A DNA stretch of 64,000 nucleotides from Rotaria macrura (Eukaryota; Rotifera; Eurotatoria; Philodinida; Philodinidae): the NCBI GenBank assembly GCA_900239685.1, contig OENT01000073.1:127959-191958 (forward strand), read 5' to 3'. Position numbers and translations under genes: made by a program. Positions 47,985 through 61,093 of the stretch are shown piece after piece (positions within the stretch are counted from its first letter, which is position 1; the number at the start of each line of letters is the position of its first letter). The notes under the pieces are model-generated. The model saw only the letters and a list, made by a program, of their open reading frames with translations. It was not told where the DNA came from and did not search any database.

Positions 47985-49630
47985 AGGAGGTTTCTCATAT
48001 TACGGTTAAAACGTCCCAAACAATCTGACCCTAATTTTATTATACTGATAATCAGCATTCATTGTTGTTTATTTTTCACAAGCTTATTTTGTATTTTATC
48101 ATAACTCAATTTTTTGCACCTAGGATCCCTCTCAGGTATCGAAAAAACATTTTAGTTATCATTCTGTCGCAAGTACTCATGTTTCGATAGTGGTAAGCGT
48201 GCTGATTGTAAATATCGAGTTTATTTCAAATGTACTCATTTAATAAGACAGTCAAAAGTACTCTGTGAGAGCTTTAAAAATCAGTTTTTCACTCAGAGGT
48301 CCATAAAATATGCCTTTGTATTCTTAGCTAATACGTTCATTTGATGCAGAACTTTTTCTCTATCATAATATATAACAACGTCATAGATATTAAAATATGT
48401 TTTGTCGATAAATGCCAAATACCACTCCAATCAAATGTTTTTGATGAAAATAATGATTTTTACAGCCTTATGAAGTTATAGTTTCTACATGCGTACCAAT
48501 GAGTTTTTTGCTCCGAATATGTAATTTAATGAACTATTTCTAATGATATCATTTTTAGCTTGAGATTCGATGTCTCGAGTAGTATTTTCCTCTAATTACT
48601 GTACTCGATCATCAATATTCATATTTTTCGACTAATATTCAATGGTTTTTGAGAAGAAGACTATTTAATTGAATTTTTGAAAGGAAATATTTGAAATCAA
48701 CACAAAAAGGTGAGTCGACTAGTATACTTTTCATATTGTTTCTATGACTTTCATTTTCTTCGGAAAAATTTACCCGTTGTCCCCGTCAGGAATGGATGGA
48801 AACATGAACTTCAACAAAAAGCCTTTTAGCCAATGGCAGCAGACATCCAGACTTGCAAAATGCCATTTTATCTCAAAAAAAAAATTTTTATTCGTTTACA
48901 TTGCTACTTTCGCGAAGTTCATTTATTCATTCATGCCTGAGAGAGCCAACGGGTAAATTTTTCCGAAGAAAATGAAAGTCATAGAAACAATATGAAAAGT
49001 ATACTAGTCGACTCACCTTTTTGTGCTAATTTCAAATATCACATTTTTAAAACAGAAATAGAGACTCGACTCCTCAAAAAATGTCGAATATCAGTCGAAA
49101 AATATGAATATTGATGATCGAGTACAGTAATTAGAGGAAAATACTACTCGAGACATCGAATCTCAAGCTAAAAATGATATCATTAGAAATAGTTCATTAA
49201 ATTACATATTCGGAGCAAAAAACTCATTGGTACGCATGTAGAAACTATAACTTCATAAGGCTGTAAAAATCATTATTTTTAGCTAAGAATACAAAGGCAT
49301 ATTTTATGGACCTCCGAGTGAAAAACTGATTTTTAAAGCTCTCACAGAGTACTTTTGACTGTCTTATTAAATGAGTACATTTGAAATAAACTCGATATTT
49401 ACAATCAGCACGCTTACCACTATCGAAACATGAGTACTTGCGACAGAATGATAACTAAAATGTTTTTTCGATACCTGAGAGGGATCCTAGGTGCAAAAAA
49501 TTGAGTTATGATAAAATACAAAATAAGCTTGTGAAAAATAAACAACAATGAATGCTGATTATCAGTATAATAAGATTAGGGTCAGATTTTTTGGGGCGTC
49601 TTAACCGTAATATAAAAAACCTCTTTTGAG
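47985..49630. repeat. Giant inverted repeat with long arms
   Basis: The left arm (about 47985-48787) and right arm (about 48947-49630) are nearly exact reverse complements over some 650 bp. The left arm has about 130 bp (near 48335-48475) absent from the right. The 160-bp spacer carries one short frame without homology. The arms could be terminal inverted repeats of a Mutator-like or fold-back transposon, or a local inverted duplication. Confidence 0.85.
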
Positions 49631-51364
49631 CCCCATCCTCTGTTTCGCTCCAATGGTAAATTGCATTTTTACTTGCAAAATTTTAAAAGACAAGTCCCAT
49701 TAAACGATTTTCTTCTTTGTAATTCAATCAATTCGACTCATTCAATTTTCATTCTATATTTCTTCGATTACACAAGAAATCTTTAATTTTTCAAAATGTC
49801 TGGCGTCGAATTTGATGGAATTGAAGACGAAAAATCCGATGCAAAAACTATACCAATTTTCCAGTTCAGTGATGATTGCAATTTCATTTTTAAAGCGTCC
49901 ACTTATATGTTTCTCTAAGTTTGTGTAACTTTCAAAACTCGACCTAACTGTATAAAATTTGACGCCAAAAAATCTACCAAGATGTCGAAAATCGGTCGAC
50001 TTGCCAGCTTGCATTCAAGTCGGAGGGGATTTTATTCTATTGTCCTTGAATCAATAGAATTGCATAGAATCTTCTCGAATTACATTGAATGTCTGCATCG
50101 GCAATGCTTACTTATACTGGTTTATATGCTTTATTGAATGTATCGCATCGGACAAAAGCAATTACTAAGATCTTAGATAGGCTCTAACCGAAAAATATGA
50201 TCAATTTATGAAAGGATAATAGTTTTTTGCCACCTTGGAATAAATCGATTCGAGTTGTTTCATGAATCTTCTAGTACATAAACAAGTTTTGAGAAAGTTC
50301 TAACTGGTTTGAGCCGAAAATACTTAGCGAATTCTCGCAATCAAAAGAAGTGGATACGATTCATCAACCGTAAACTATAGGAGTATTATATTTCCCTTAT
50401 AGTTACCAGTAAGTAGTACTTCACGGTAATTGTTAATTGATTTTTATTCAATTAAAGACAGTTCAATTATGTTATGTTGTGGAAGATTTCTTCAGAAATC
50501 TTATTGTGGTTTTTCTCTGAATTGGCTATATTGTTTCATTTTATTTCCTCTATTGCTCAGGTTGGGTTATAATGTTTAGTGTAAACTTCCTATCAGACTT
50601 CAAGATGTATGGAAGTGTGTCATGTTCTCATGCTTCTTACTAATAATTGTTCAATGGTCAGTATAATTACCACTTAACTTTAAATGGCAAAACTCTTGAG
50701 GTTCACCGATATGAATACAACTTGTACCGGTGACATATTTCATATCACCATGTGTCACCTTGTGCAAAACATTTCAGACATTTCCAAACGTCATGTATTG
50801 ACCACAAGCAGTTTTTATTCAGGCTCATGCACGACCAGAATACATACAGTACAACAGTAATAGAATTCTAGATTTTTCATGGGTATATATGTGTTGTAAG
50901 GGCACACGACTCCGGTAAAAGTCTATATATACCAGTAGAAGGCAGTATGAACCGATGCAATCCGTTACATTCTAACTTATGCGACACGTCAGATTATGTA
51001 TGTGGGCCCTTCGGTATCAGGTGTACTGGAATTCGCGTGCTCTTCCCAAAATGATTCATTATCGTAAACAATTCCATAGGTAGTTTTATAGAGAAAAAAA
51101 TAATCGTTACATTGAAGCTGACGTACAAGAAAATAGCACAAAGTAAATCGAACGACAAACAGAAAAAGAATGTCGACTTATATTATCATTTATTTACGCT
51201 TGTCCACAATACACGCAATCATAAAGGGAATCCAAAGAACGATATAGCATATTTAACTATTGTTGGGTAATGTGGACGTGATGAAGCTAGTTTTTTTGAC
51301 GTTGGAACTGCTGTTTAAAATGTGGGTATCGCTTTCCCCTACGTTGAGATTGGCTACCACTCCG
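49631..51364. other. Stretch without a recognisable gene
   Basis: Sequence just right of the giant inverted repeat has a minus-strand frame of 86 codons (49754-50014) with no known motif. The region 50700-51010 is less AT-rich. Nothing could be assigned. Confidence 0.4.
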
Positions 51365-51895
51365 TTATAGTCATTCTTTATTTTCTAAATAGAGAAGTGA
51401 AAGATCCATAATCGATAGAGATCGAAAAGGAATGACTGTTCATGAACATGGAGAAACGTCCATATTCATTCTTAGTATCTTGGAATTATTTTTCTTGCAT
51501 TCTCTACACATCTTTCGTAGACATGTTTTGATGTTGGAGATATTTTTTTCGTAAAATTTAAACATACAAAGTAGTTCTCTTCTATAGAATTTTATAAATG
51601 CAATTTTTTTGAAAAATAAAACTATCAAAAGAAGTCATTGCTACACAAGTCAATATTTTCCTGTCGTATTACGTTGTGAAGATATCTTGTTTCGTTAACT
51701 GAGGAGTCAATAATCAATATGAACTTTAATCTTTGTTTTGTTCAAAGATCAGATGACCAGTATTAATTAAATAATAGCAAAAGGATTGAATCTATTCGAA
51801 TTGGATTGAAAAAGTTAGTTTCACGTGAAAAATACAGCACTTTGTCTTTTAAGACTCATCAAAACTAAAACTGGTGAGAACATAGATAACAATCG
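51365..51895. repeat. 531-bp duplicated segment, copy 1
   Basis: This segment reappears at 54633-55163 in the same orientation with no length change and only about five differences. It has no clear terminal inverted repeat and no target duplication, and its 62-codon minus-strand frame shows no known motif. Confidence 0.92.
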
Positions 51896-52983
51896 TACTG
51901 ATTGAATACTGTTACGCAATGTAATCACATCCTCCCTATTTGCCATGAACCTGACCCTATCGCATTCGAGATAGATGGAAGTCATTTTTCCCCATAGTAC
52001 GAGAACGAATCGTCTATAATATAGGTTCCAATTTGTTGTGATATCGATCGAACCGTTCATGTACCGTGATTCCTATGTATCAGTTACGTATAAAGTTGAC
52101 TATATGAAAATTCGTGAATTGTTCCACAAAATGTTTCATAGAAGATAAAGTCTCGTGTGCAAGAAACCTGTAGATTCCTCAATCGTCGAGCTGTATTATC
52201 TGTTTTAGATTTAAGTAGAATGTATTCATATGGATCTTGATCGATTAATAATCGATCTTTTTAAAAGAGGAAAAATTTTGTTGTTCGGAAAGATACAGAA
52301 AATTTCATTACAATAAAATTAAATTGTATAAACTATCGGCTCAAAGGAAAAGTAAGAATATGGGTATGCAGTGCAACACAGAAGGAAATTAATCCATCCA
52401 ATGCAAAAGAAAATGTAACCTTATTTCATTTTAAAATACAATAATTATGACTGGACACTTTAGTTTTCGAATATAATTCAGACTACTAGTATACGATCTC
52501 TTTTACAAATAATTTTAAGAAAAATATGATGAGTTCTCTTGTGAATATTCGAGAAAAGAAAATTCACTCTAATTCTTTTCGCTCATTCTTCACAGATGGC
52601 AATATTTCTTGTAGGTGAAGCTATTCTTTTTCCGCAGAATTCAGCAAAACTCAATACGATATTTTTGTACTAAATAGGCTAATAATCTATCATATGAGGA
52701 AATATTCGAGTTATTTTCAATTTTTCGTTGCAAATGTAGTCGAATACGCCATCATCAGAATAATATCAGAAAGTGCCTATTTTAATATCCATCGTTTCTA
52801 TAGGTTCATTCATTGACAAATGATAATATATCAATTGAAACATGTTTTTCGGTACATTTTATTTATTGTATACTCTTTATTTGGTATTTATCCGGTATTA
52901 TTGTTTGGTTGGTCGATCTTTACACCAGATGCACTTGGGTACAAAGGAAGTTGAAGGAGTTTTGATTAGTCATCGATAGTACT
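51896..52983. promoter_or_regulatory. Upstream region of glutathione reductase
   Basis: About 1.1 kb separates the first copy of the duplicated segment from the glutathione reductase start. It should contain the promoter. No specific element or other gene was recognised. Confidence 0.35.
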
Positions 52984-55900
52984 ATGTTTCGTCATCATTA
53001 TAGTGCATTTTTCCGTTGTATCGATAATAAATATAAATTGTGTAGTACCTCCCTAAGTAATTTTCAAATACTGCTGCATTCCTGCCAGATGATGTCTACG
53101 ACTAGTGTAAAAACTGAATCAAATTATGATTATGATTATTTCGTTATTGGTGGTGGCTCAGGAGGTGTACGTTCTAGTCGAATCGCTGCTCAACACGGTG
53201 CACGTGTTGCATTAGCTGAGGAAAAAAAACTAGGTAAAGATATTAGCTCATAGTGAGTTAGCCGTGTTCATGAATATTTTTAATTATATTTCCAAGGTGG
53301 TACTTGTGTTAATGTTGGTTGTGTACCAAAAAAGTTATTTTGTTATGCATCACAATTTCGGGAATTATTTCATGATGCACATGGGTATGGTTGGCCGAAA
53401 ATAGATATGAACTACAACGATCATAATTGGAAACAATTCATAGAAAGTAAAAATGCTGAAATTCTACGACTTAATAATGCCTATGAAAAAACTCAAAAGG
53501 ATAATCATGTTAACTTAATCAATGGACATGCAGCACTAAAAGATCAACATACTGTTTCTGTTAATAATAAAGAGTATACATCGAAATATATTCTTCTTGC
53601 TACTGGAGGTATGACATTCGATGTTTCTTTCTTTTTTTTGAAAATATTATGCCAAAAACAATTTTGCTGTTGTTGTTCTTTTTATCAGGTCATCCTGTAA
53701 TACCGAATATTAAAGGACGTGAACATATAATAACATCAGATGAAGCATTTTTTCTTGAAAACCTACCTAAACATATTGTTATTGTTGGTAAGCTATTTCA
53801 ATTATCATGAACAAACTCTGTTACTTGATTGATTACGAATCGTTTTTATCTTTAGGTGGTGGTTATATTGCAACTGAATTCGCTTGTATTTTCAATGGAT
53901 TTGGTTGCGATGTTACATTAGTTCTACGTGGAAAGACAATCTTAACTGCTTTTGATGAAGGTTCGTAATTGAATGTGAAAATCTTGATTAGCTATAAGAG
54001 AAAAAAACACTTGTTCAGTTTACTGTAGATGCTAAGCGATGGAAGCAGATTTCGATAGATTCTTCAGTTAATATCTTGGAGCAGATGAAATGCCATAGTC
54101 TTCTGCATGTACACCAATAGATATATTTCTATGAAATAATTGTTTCCTACAAACTGATATTTCAAAACAAGAAAATTTAAATAATCTATCGTTCAAGTCA
54201 GAACAAAGAAGAAGATCGCCTTTAATGAAAATACAAAATAGAATTCTTTTTCATCGTTACGCTAGGCACAGTGTCACGAATGAATTATAATTAGTTCAAT
54301 TTATCTGTGAAGTCAATCTCTAATACATATTTCGAAAGAACAACAACTTTTCGAGTAATCTTACTATCTCAAGTTGTATCTAGCTAGTTGTAAGGTCGTG
54401 ATTACAACATCATGCATTGACTTAGAACTCACATTCTTTGTTCAGACATAAACTAATCAGTTTACATGATAATAGAAAATTTTAAAGTTTCACTTGATAC
54501 CAGTATCAATGGTCTTGTTTGAAAATATTGGTAACTATATTGAGAAAATGCTTCCGATTACAATAGGATCTACCGATTTTCAGTTTAAAAGATCTAACTT
54601 TTCATTGTGCATAGTTCGCATCAAATACAATATTATAGTCATTCTTTATTTTCTAAATAGAGAAGTGAAAGATCCATGATCGATAGAGGTCGAAAAGGAA
54701 TGACTGTTCATGAACATGGAGAAACGTCCATATTCATTCTTAGTATCTTGGAATTATTTTTCTTGCATTCTCTACACATCTTTCGTAGACATGTTTTGAT
54801 GTTGGAGATATTTTTTTCGTAAAATTTAAACATACAAAGTAGTTCTCTTCTATAGAATTTTATAAATGCAATTTTTTTGAAAAATAAAACTATCAAAAGA
54901 AGTCATTGCTACACAAGTCAATATTTTCCTGTCGTATTACGTTGTGAAGATATCTTGTTTCGTTAACTGAGGAGTCAATAATCAATATGAACTTTAATCT
55001 TTGTTTTGTTCAAAGATCAGATGACCAGTATTAATTAAATAATAGCAAAAGGATTGAATCTATTCGAATTGGATTGAAAAAGTTAGTTTCACGTGAAAAA
55101 TACAGCACTTTGTCTCTTAAGATTCATCAAAACTAAAACTGGTGAGAACATAGAGAACAATCGATTACTCTTTGGATACAAATATAAAATATCAAACAAT
55201 GAAATTTTCATTTATGTTTAGATGTTCGTGCAAAATTGACGGATGAATTAAAAAAGAATGGTATTCATATTCGATGTGAAACTCAAGTTGAATATGTAGA
55301 AAAAACATCTGATGATTCATATTGTGTTAAATTTAAAAATGATGGAACAACTATAAATACAAATCTTGTCATGTTTGCTATTGGTCGACAACCTAATACA
55401 CATAGTCTAGGTTTAGATACGGTTGGTGTAAAAACCGATGATAAAGGTGTAATACAAGTTGATGATTATTCACAAACAAATATTTCAAATATTTATGCGG
55501 TAAATGTTATGAATTCAAAATGTATGTATTTCATAGATTATTGATTTTTGTTACAGGTCGGCGATTGTACAGATCGTAAAGCTTTAACACCAGTAGCTAT
55601 TCAAGAAGGTCATTATTTAGCGAATATGCTTTTTGCTAATGAACAACCACGAAAAGTCGACTACGATACTGTTGGTACAGCTGTATTTAGTGAACCAGCT
55701 ATTGGCACATGTGGCTTAACTGAACAACAAGCAAGAGATAAATATGGACCTGATGGATACGATGTGTATGAATCAACATTCAAACCAATGTTCGTACAAT
55801 TACCTAAACGTGATAGAAAATCATATATAAAATTGATTGTTGAGAAAAATGATCGTCAAACGGTTGTTGGTATTCATTTGATGGATCATGCAGCACCGGA

Positions 55901-56042
55901 AATTATTCAAATGTGTTCAGTTGCAATACGTGCTGGAGCAACGAAAGAATTATTTGATCATTCGATTGGTATACATCCCACTAGTGCTGAAGAAATTGTT
56001 CAAATAAGAAAAAAAAGAGAAAAAAAAACCGAAGAAAAGTGA
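52984..56042 (+). CDS. GSR: Glutathione reductase
   Basis: Six exons (52984-53233, 53297-53608, 53689-53787, 53856-53960, 55222-55499, 55557-56042) give 509 residues. Motifs in order are FAD-binding [18 protein letters not shown], redox-active [13 protein letters not shown], the NADP-site loop [12 protein letters not shown], and [15 protein letters not shown]. The dimer-interface end is [12 protein letters not shown], with the catalytic His. The enzyme reduces oxidised glutathione with NADPH. Human GSR has 522 residues. The first 35 residues are Arg/His/Ser-containing and could be a mitochondrial presequence. A second start, MMSTTS at 53089, would give a cytosolic form. There is no extra Cys-Sec tail, so it is not a thioredoxin reductase. 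Intron 4 (1,261 nt) contains copy 2 of the 531-bp duplication and uses a GTTCGT donor. Confidence 0.95.
54633..55163. repeat. 531-bp duplicated segment, copy 2 (inside GSR intron 4)
   Basis: It matches 51365-51895 at about 99% identity without gaps. It lies wholly inside intron 4 of the glutathione reductase gene and accounts for much of that intron's unusual length. Confidence 0.92.
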
Positions 56043-59000
56043 ACAACGATCTTTTTGCTCTCTAAACATTTCAGTTAGAGTTCATTGTTATTATCATTAT
56101 GTTTTTTTTTATAAGTAACAGTATTATGAACGGCTATTTTATATGAGTTCTAGTTTCAAGATAAATTTTTTTGTATAAGCTCATCTCATGAGAACATTCT
56201 ATGAAGGGAACTATGGATTATTTTAGCACGAACTTCCGATGAATACTTTCGGTTTTACAAACGAATCCAATACCTATCCTCGGCGATCATAGTGGCTAAC
56301 TTTTCTTGAATAGAAAAATGATAATATCGATTCGACCATGATGTTCCATTGTTGAGATTTAAACGAGTACCTTCGGATGCCTACTCTCGAGATCAAAACA
56401 ACACAGGCAGAAATTCTTAGAACGGACAGGATCATGATAGGAGAAAAGTACTTTATGGATTATAAAAATAAATAAGTCTATACACCCCTCCAGTTATTTT
56501 AGTTTTTTTAGCTCTGGATAAGGAGGGGGAAATCAATCCTCTCAATACTCCCGTCTATTTTTGTCCTTGCGAGATCATCTTGATATCGAATAAAAAATTT
56601 CCAAGTTCATGTTGACACACAAGAAAGTCAGATGAGAGTTCATCTCAGTCATTTTTCAAAGTTACTCTACTGTTATTCATCGATATCGCTCAGAAAATTT
56701 GATTTAACAAGCAATGAAATTAATACTGACACTAACCAGTAAATTTTCGATTCATATTCAAGAACAATTTAGTGTATAATGCGATAGGGAAATTATCGAA
56801 ATTGTTTTTTTTTTAAATTTTTACTACTAACCAAACTATTCATAATCAACTTCGATGGATAATTAATTATGCATACATTTTGAGATATTGACTACTGATC
56901 TTTATGTGATAATAATTGAATGACATGATGTTTTTACAGATAAGAAGATAATGATTTTTATTACATTAATTACAAATTAATCTTCATCAATGAAATTCTA
57001 TTCAATAAGAATGAAAAAATTAGCATCTATTTATTCTGAAAAACATGGCAAGTTTATCACATTGATTGGTAGTGTTTCACTTGTGCAAATAGAAAAATGA
57101 TGCGAATTTATTTACTAAAGCGAAGTATAGGAAAATTTGTATTGTATGTAAAATAATCATTGAATAAAAATAGCTTAAAATACTATTATCAAAGATTACT
57201 GTCGGATGGGTGAAAATAAGTTAAGCATAAAATTACTAGTCATTTAGAATTAGAACAATACTCACATGCTACTATTGAAACACGTTACATTCATTTGTCA
57301 GTTAAATTTATCTCAAAAAGTGTACTTAACTGATAATTAATCAATTCTTAATTATAAATCTGATGAAATGAAACTCTCCTTCACTTATATCTCTTAGATT
57401 TAATATTTTCGAGTTGATTGAATAATGAACATTAAGTAAGATCTGAAAAGTATCTATTTAGACTAGTCATATTTATCATAGATACAATTATGTATGAAAA
57501 CATTGCTTGAATATATTCATCTATAGTGAACATTGATCATTAACTTGTGAATGATACTTAGTGAAAAAATATTCAGGTTTGTCACGGGTTGAAAATAGTT
57601 TTGAACTTGTTGCGCATAGGTGAATGATGACTTTCTCCAATGTCATACACTTGCGTGAAAGGTGATTTTGATTTCTTGTCGTTCGCATGTTTTCCGTATA
57701 AGATTTTTCTTTTAGAAGAATATTCTAACGAAAGATTATTGATCGATGAAAACGATGAAAAAATTAAGAATGAACATGTCATGAAAGACAGAAAAGCGAA
57801 GAGTCATCTATTCAGTGTATGAATACAATCATCAACTTGACTTGTAAGATGGCTATGTAAAAGCAACGGTTTCTTTCTGGTATCTTAACAAGCTCCATAT
57901 TATTTCACTATTCGATTTAAGAAATCGATGAATCATATTTATAAGTTTGAAGGGAGATTTGATCAATTTCTACTTCTATATAATTGATTAGAACTTAGTT
58001 CAATAAATCGTATGTTGCAGCTAAGATTAGAAACGTTTCCAAAACATCATGACATGTTTTGTTTCAAATTCGAATCTAGAAATTGACCAGCGTATTTTAA
58101 TCGGTTGTGGGATTATCCTAAAATTTTGCTTCGTTTTCATAATCAATCAACATACAATCTACTGACATTGGCAAAATAATAAGAGCATATTACCAATGAA
58201 CTAATAATTAAATATTTGCTTGAATTTACCTTTCTTTTCTTTACAAAATATTCGTTACCATTTAATCGATATTCGAATTGGATAAGATGATAAGTATAAA
58301 ATATTGAAAATTGAAATTCTAACACTTTCATCATATTACAGAAAGCAACAAGTTAATATGTTTATTCATGGTCAAAGTCATCAATAATGTTTCACTATTG
58401 AATGGATCGATAACATTATTCCTTGAATGAATCGAACAATCACTTTCTCGTTTGACTTTATCAACCGATCGAATTCATATTTCCCGTGAAATTTCTCAGA
58501 CTAAACAGAAGATTTGCTGTCTATAGTAGAAATTCATGATTAAAACAATTACCTGATTCAAAGAAGATCGATAGAAGTTTTGAACCGTCTGAACTTTAAC
58601 TATACTAATGACATTTTCTAATCTCATTGAGATGATTAATTCGAAAACAAAAACAGTATTTCTTAATTTTTTATGCGTTTGCGTTCGTTCGATAAAACAT
58701 CATAAAGTGTCATCAATCTGATAATGATTATAGAAATAATATAAATTACAAGTGGTTTGTTACTCTAAACAATAACTTCTGATAAAAGTATCTAAGTAGG
58801 AATAACTGAAATTTTCTATCCTTTCGTTTATTCAACAATGCTTCTATTCTTCATAGCATTTTACTTCGTGCAAAAATTGTAAGAAAAAAACACTCGAAAT
58901 GTATATCTGAAAGAGGAAGCTTGTCGATATTGAAAAAAGTCAATAAAAGTATTATTTCTTTTGTAAGTCGATTAAGCTATGTTGAATAAAACGAACAAAA

Positions 59001-61093
59001 TGTCGAAGAGGATTCATGTAATATAATTATACACAATATCGCTTGTCTCGTGTCCTACTAAATCAATAAAAACTTTAAGTTATCAATCCAATTGACTCGA
59101 ATTCACAATATAGGACATACTGATCATAAACAATTGATCATTTATTAGTTGATACTATCTAGATGAACGATCAATTTTGCAACAGTTAAGTGATTATCTA
59201 TTTCTAAATATTTGCATGTGATTGATGTGAACGCAAGGCATGTTGCTCCGAATGAGGTCTATGTGTATTAAAATGATGGTTAGTTCTATATACAAAATAG
59301 ATAATCTATACAATGGCAGTACATAAAAAAAAGTAGCAAAGACTTACGATATCAGGTGGATGTAGTTGATGAAACACATTATTTTAGATTTATTCGATTT
59401 ATCTTTCACATTATATCTTATCGAAATCCCTTTAGCTTATATGTGTACTATTTATTCTTTCATAGTTTATATTGAGAATCTATAGAAAATGCACAAAAAA
59501 TTTCAAAACAAAGTATTCATGATGTGGTTCTTATCGTATGCCTAGGTATTGTTCGATCTAAGAAAAATCATTCTGAAGATCTATCAATGATATGAGCCAC
59601 GGAACTTGCTTTAACTTGAACAATGGGTGCAATGATTTATTTTTCGTAAAATAAAAAATGTATTTATTCAAAACAAAAAATTGTAATTGCACTTGTATAA
59701 TATGATACTTATATCATTGTTAAATTGATAATTAGATCGATGGCATCAATTTGATGTATCCTAGTTTGTGTATAGGAAATTTACAGTTAACTAATAGAAA
59801 ATCTTTAACATACTTATTAACAAGAAAATGTTTCACATATTGAAGATCATTCTAAAATTCGTTTGAAAAACATCGAACTCTTTGATGAAATGTTAAATCG
59901 TTGCAATACTAATAGAAAGACATCTCAGGAAACAGACAACAAGCAAGAAAAATTGAAGATCTCTGACTAATAGTGTAAAATAATTTCGTTTTGTGTTTTT
60001 CGTTGAATATTTCATATCAACATTATTTTGAAAGATGAATATGAAACGAAGGTTTTTGCTTTTTAATTCTATGGAAATAATTATGATTCATAACTCATAA
60101 CAGTAAGAGAATATTTAGTATGGTTACCAAGCACGTATTTCTTTGATTTATTCTTTTTTGCCTTTCCGTCCAAAACTATTCGACAATTATATTCAAATCG
60201 TGACAAGCGACAACGATGTCTACGATAACTCTCAATAGCTAAATATTCGCGTGTCACCTAATGCATACACATTGAAAGATGGAGAACAAGACGATGCTAA
60301 GTGACGTCGAACTTTGCATGTCTACATACACATTCGATGCTTGTATGAATATAAAACAATCCGTCAACCATTAGTTGTTTTTCGTGCATGAATACATTTT
60401 CTCGTAAAATTTCATTCATTGACTAACCAACACTATCATCATTTTTCTATGGAATATATAAAACTAAAACTGAAGCAAGTATTTTCAAGTATATCTAACT
60501 GATCTAAGTTCACATCATACGAAGATGATGTTCAATAGACTGAAAAGAAGAAGAAAAAGAAAAGAAATTCCTTATTCAAAATGCCTTTGAGAATTGAACG
60601 TGACTTGTTTGTTAAAAAATTGTCCATATCATTAGCCTTTCTTTTTCTCTCATCTGTGATGCAACGTGCTATAGCTACAAAATCTTCAAATGTTGATTCC
60701 AAACACGTCCACATATATTTATTTGCTCTTCTTTACTCTACACTCTATGTTGCTCAGTCAACTTCTTCTTTTTTTCTCTCTTCTTCTCCTGTGTGTATAT
60801 ATGTGAATGAAGATCACGCACATACGAACGAGCAAGAGCGTCGAAATCAAATTCTGTTTGAGCACGCCATCGCCATCACAGCACGTATACGGATATGTCC
60901 GCGTGTGCGCATTCGCATGATTACAGCGGTGCGTGCAAGCATGCATTCACACACACGCATACATAGAGCGAAAAGAAAGAGAGGGAACAAGCGCGCACGA
61001 GCAGACGAATGAGAGAGAAGCAAGTTCTTTCTATTCACTCATCATCATACTCAAGAGAAAAAGACTACGTTTGTTTCTTTGATTAATTCAAAG
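56043..61093. other. Long gene-free stretch; IRF2BP upstream region at its end
   Basis: Five kilobases of very AT-rich DNA lack any coding pattern I could defend. The last part (about 60780-61010) changes character. It is rich in CA/TG and CpG steps (CGTGTGCGCATTCGCATG type) and followed by purine-rich sequence, probably the promoter and leader of the IRF2BP gene. Confidence 0.45.

Noticed and set aside
53961..55221. Minus-strand 62-codon frame inside GSR intron 4 as a gene
   Set aside because: It is identical to the frame in copy 1 only because the DNA is duplicated; no protein features or homology.
60581..61012. 143-codon frame upstream of IRF2BP
   Set aside because: The second half is translated CA/CG-rich sequence with frames open on both strands; more likely promoter or leader DNA.
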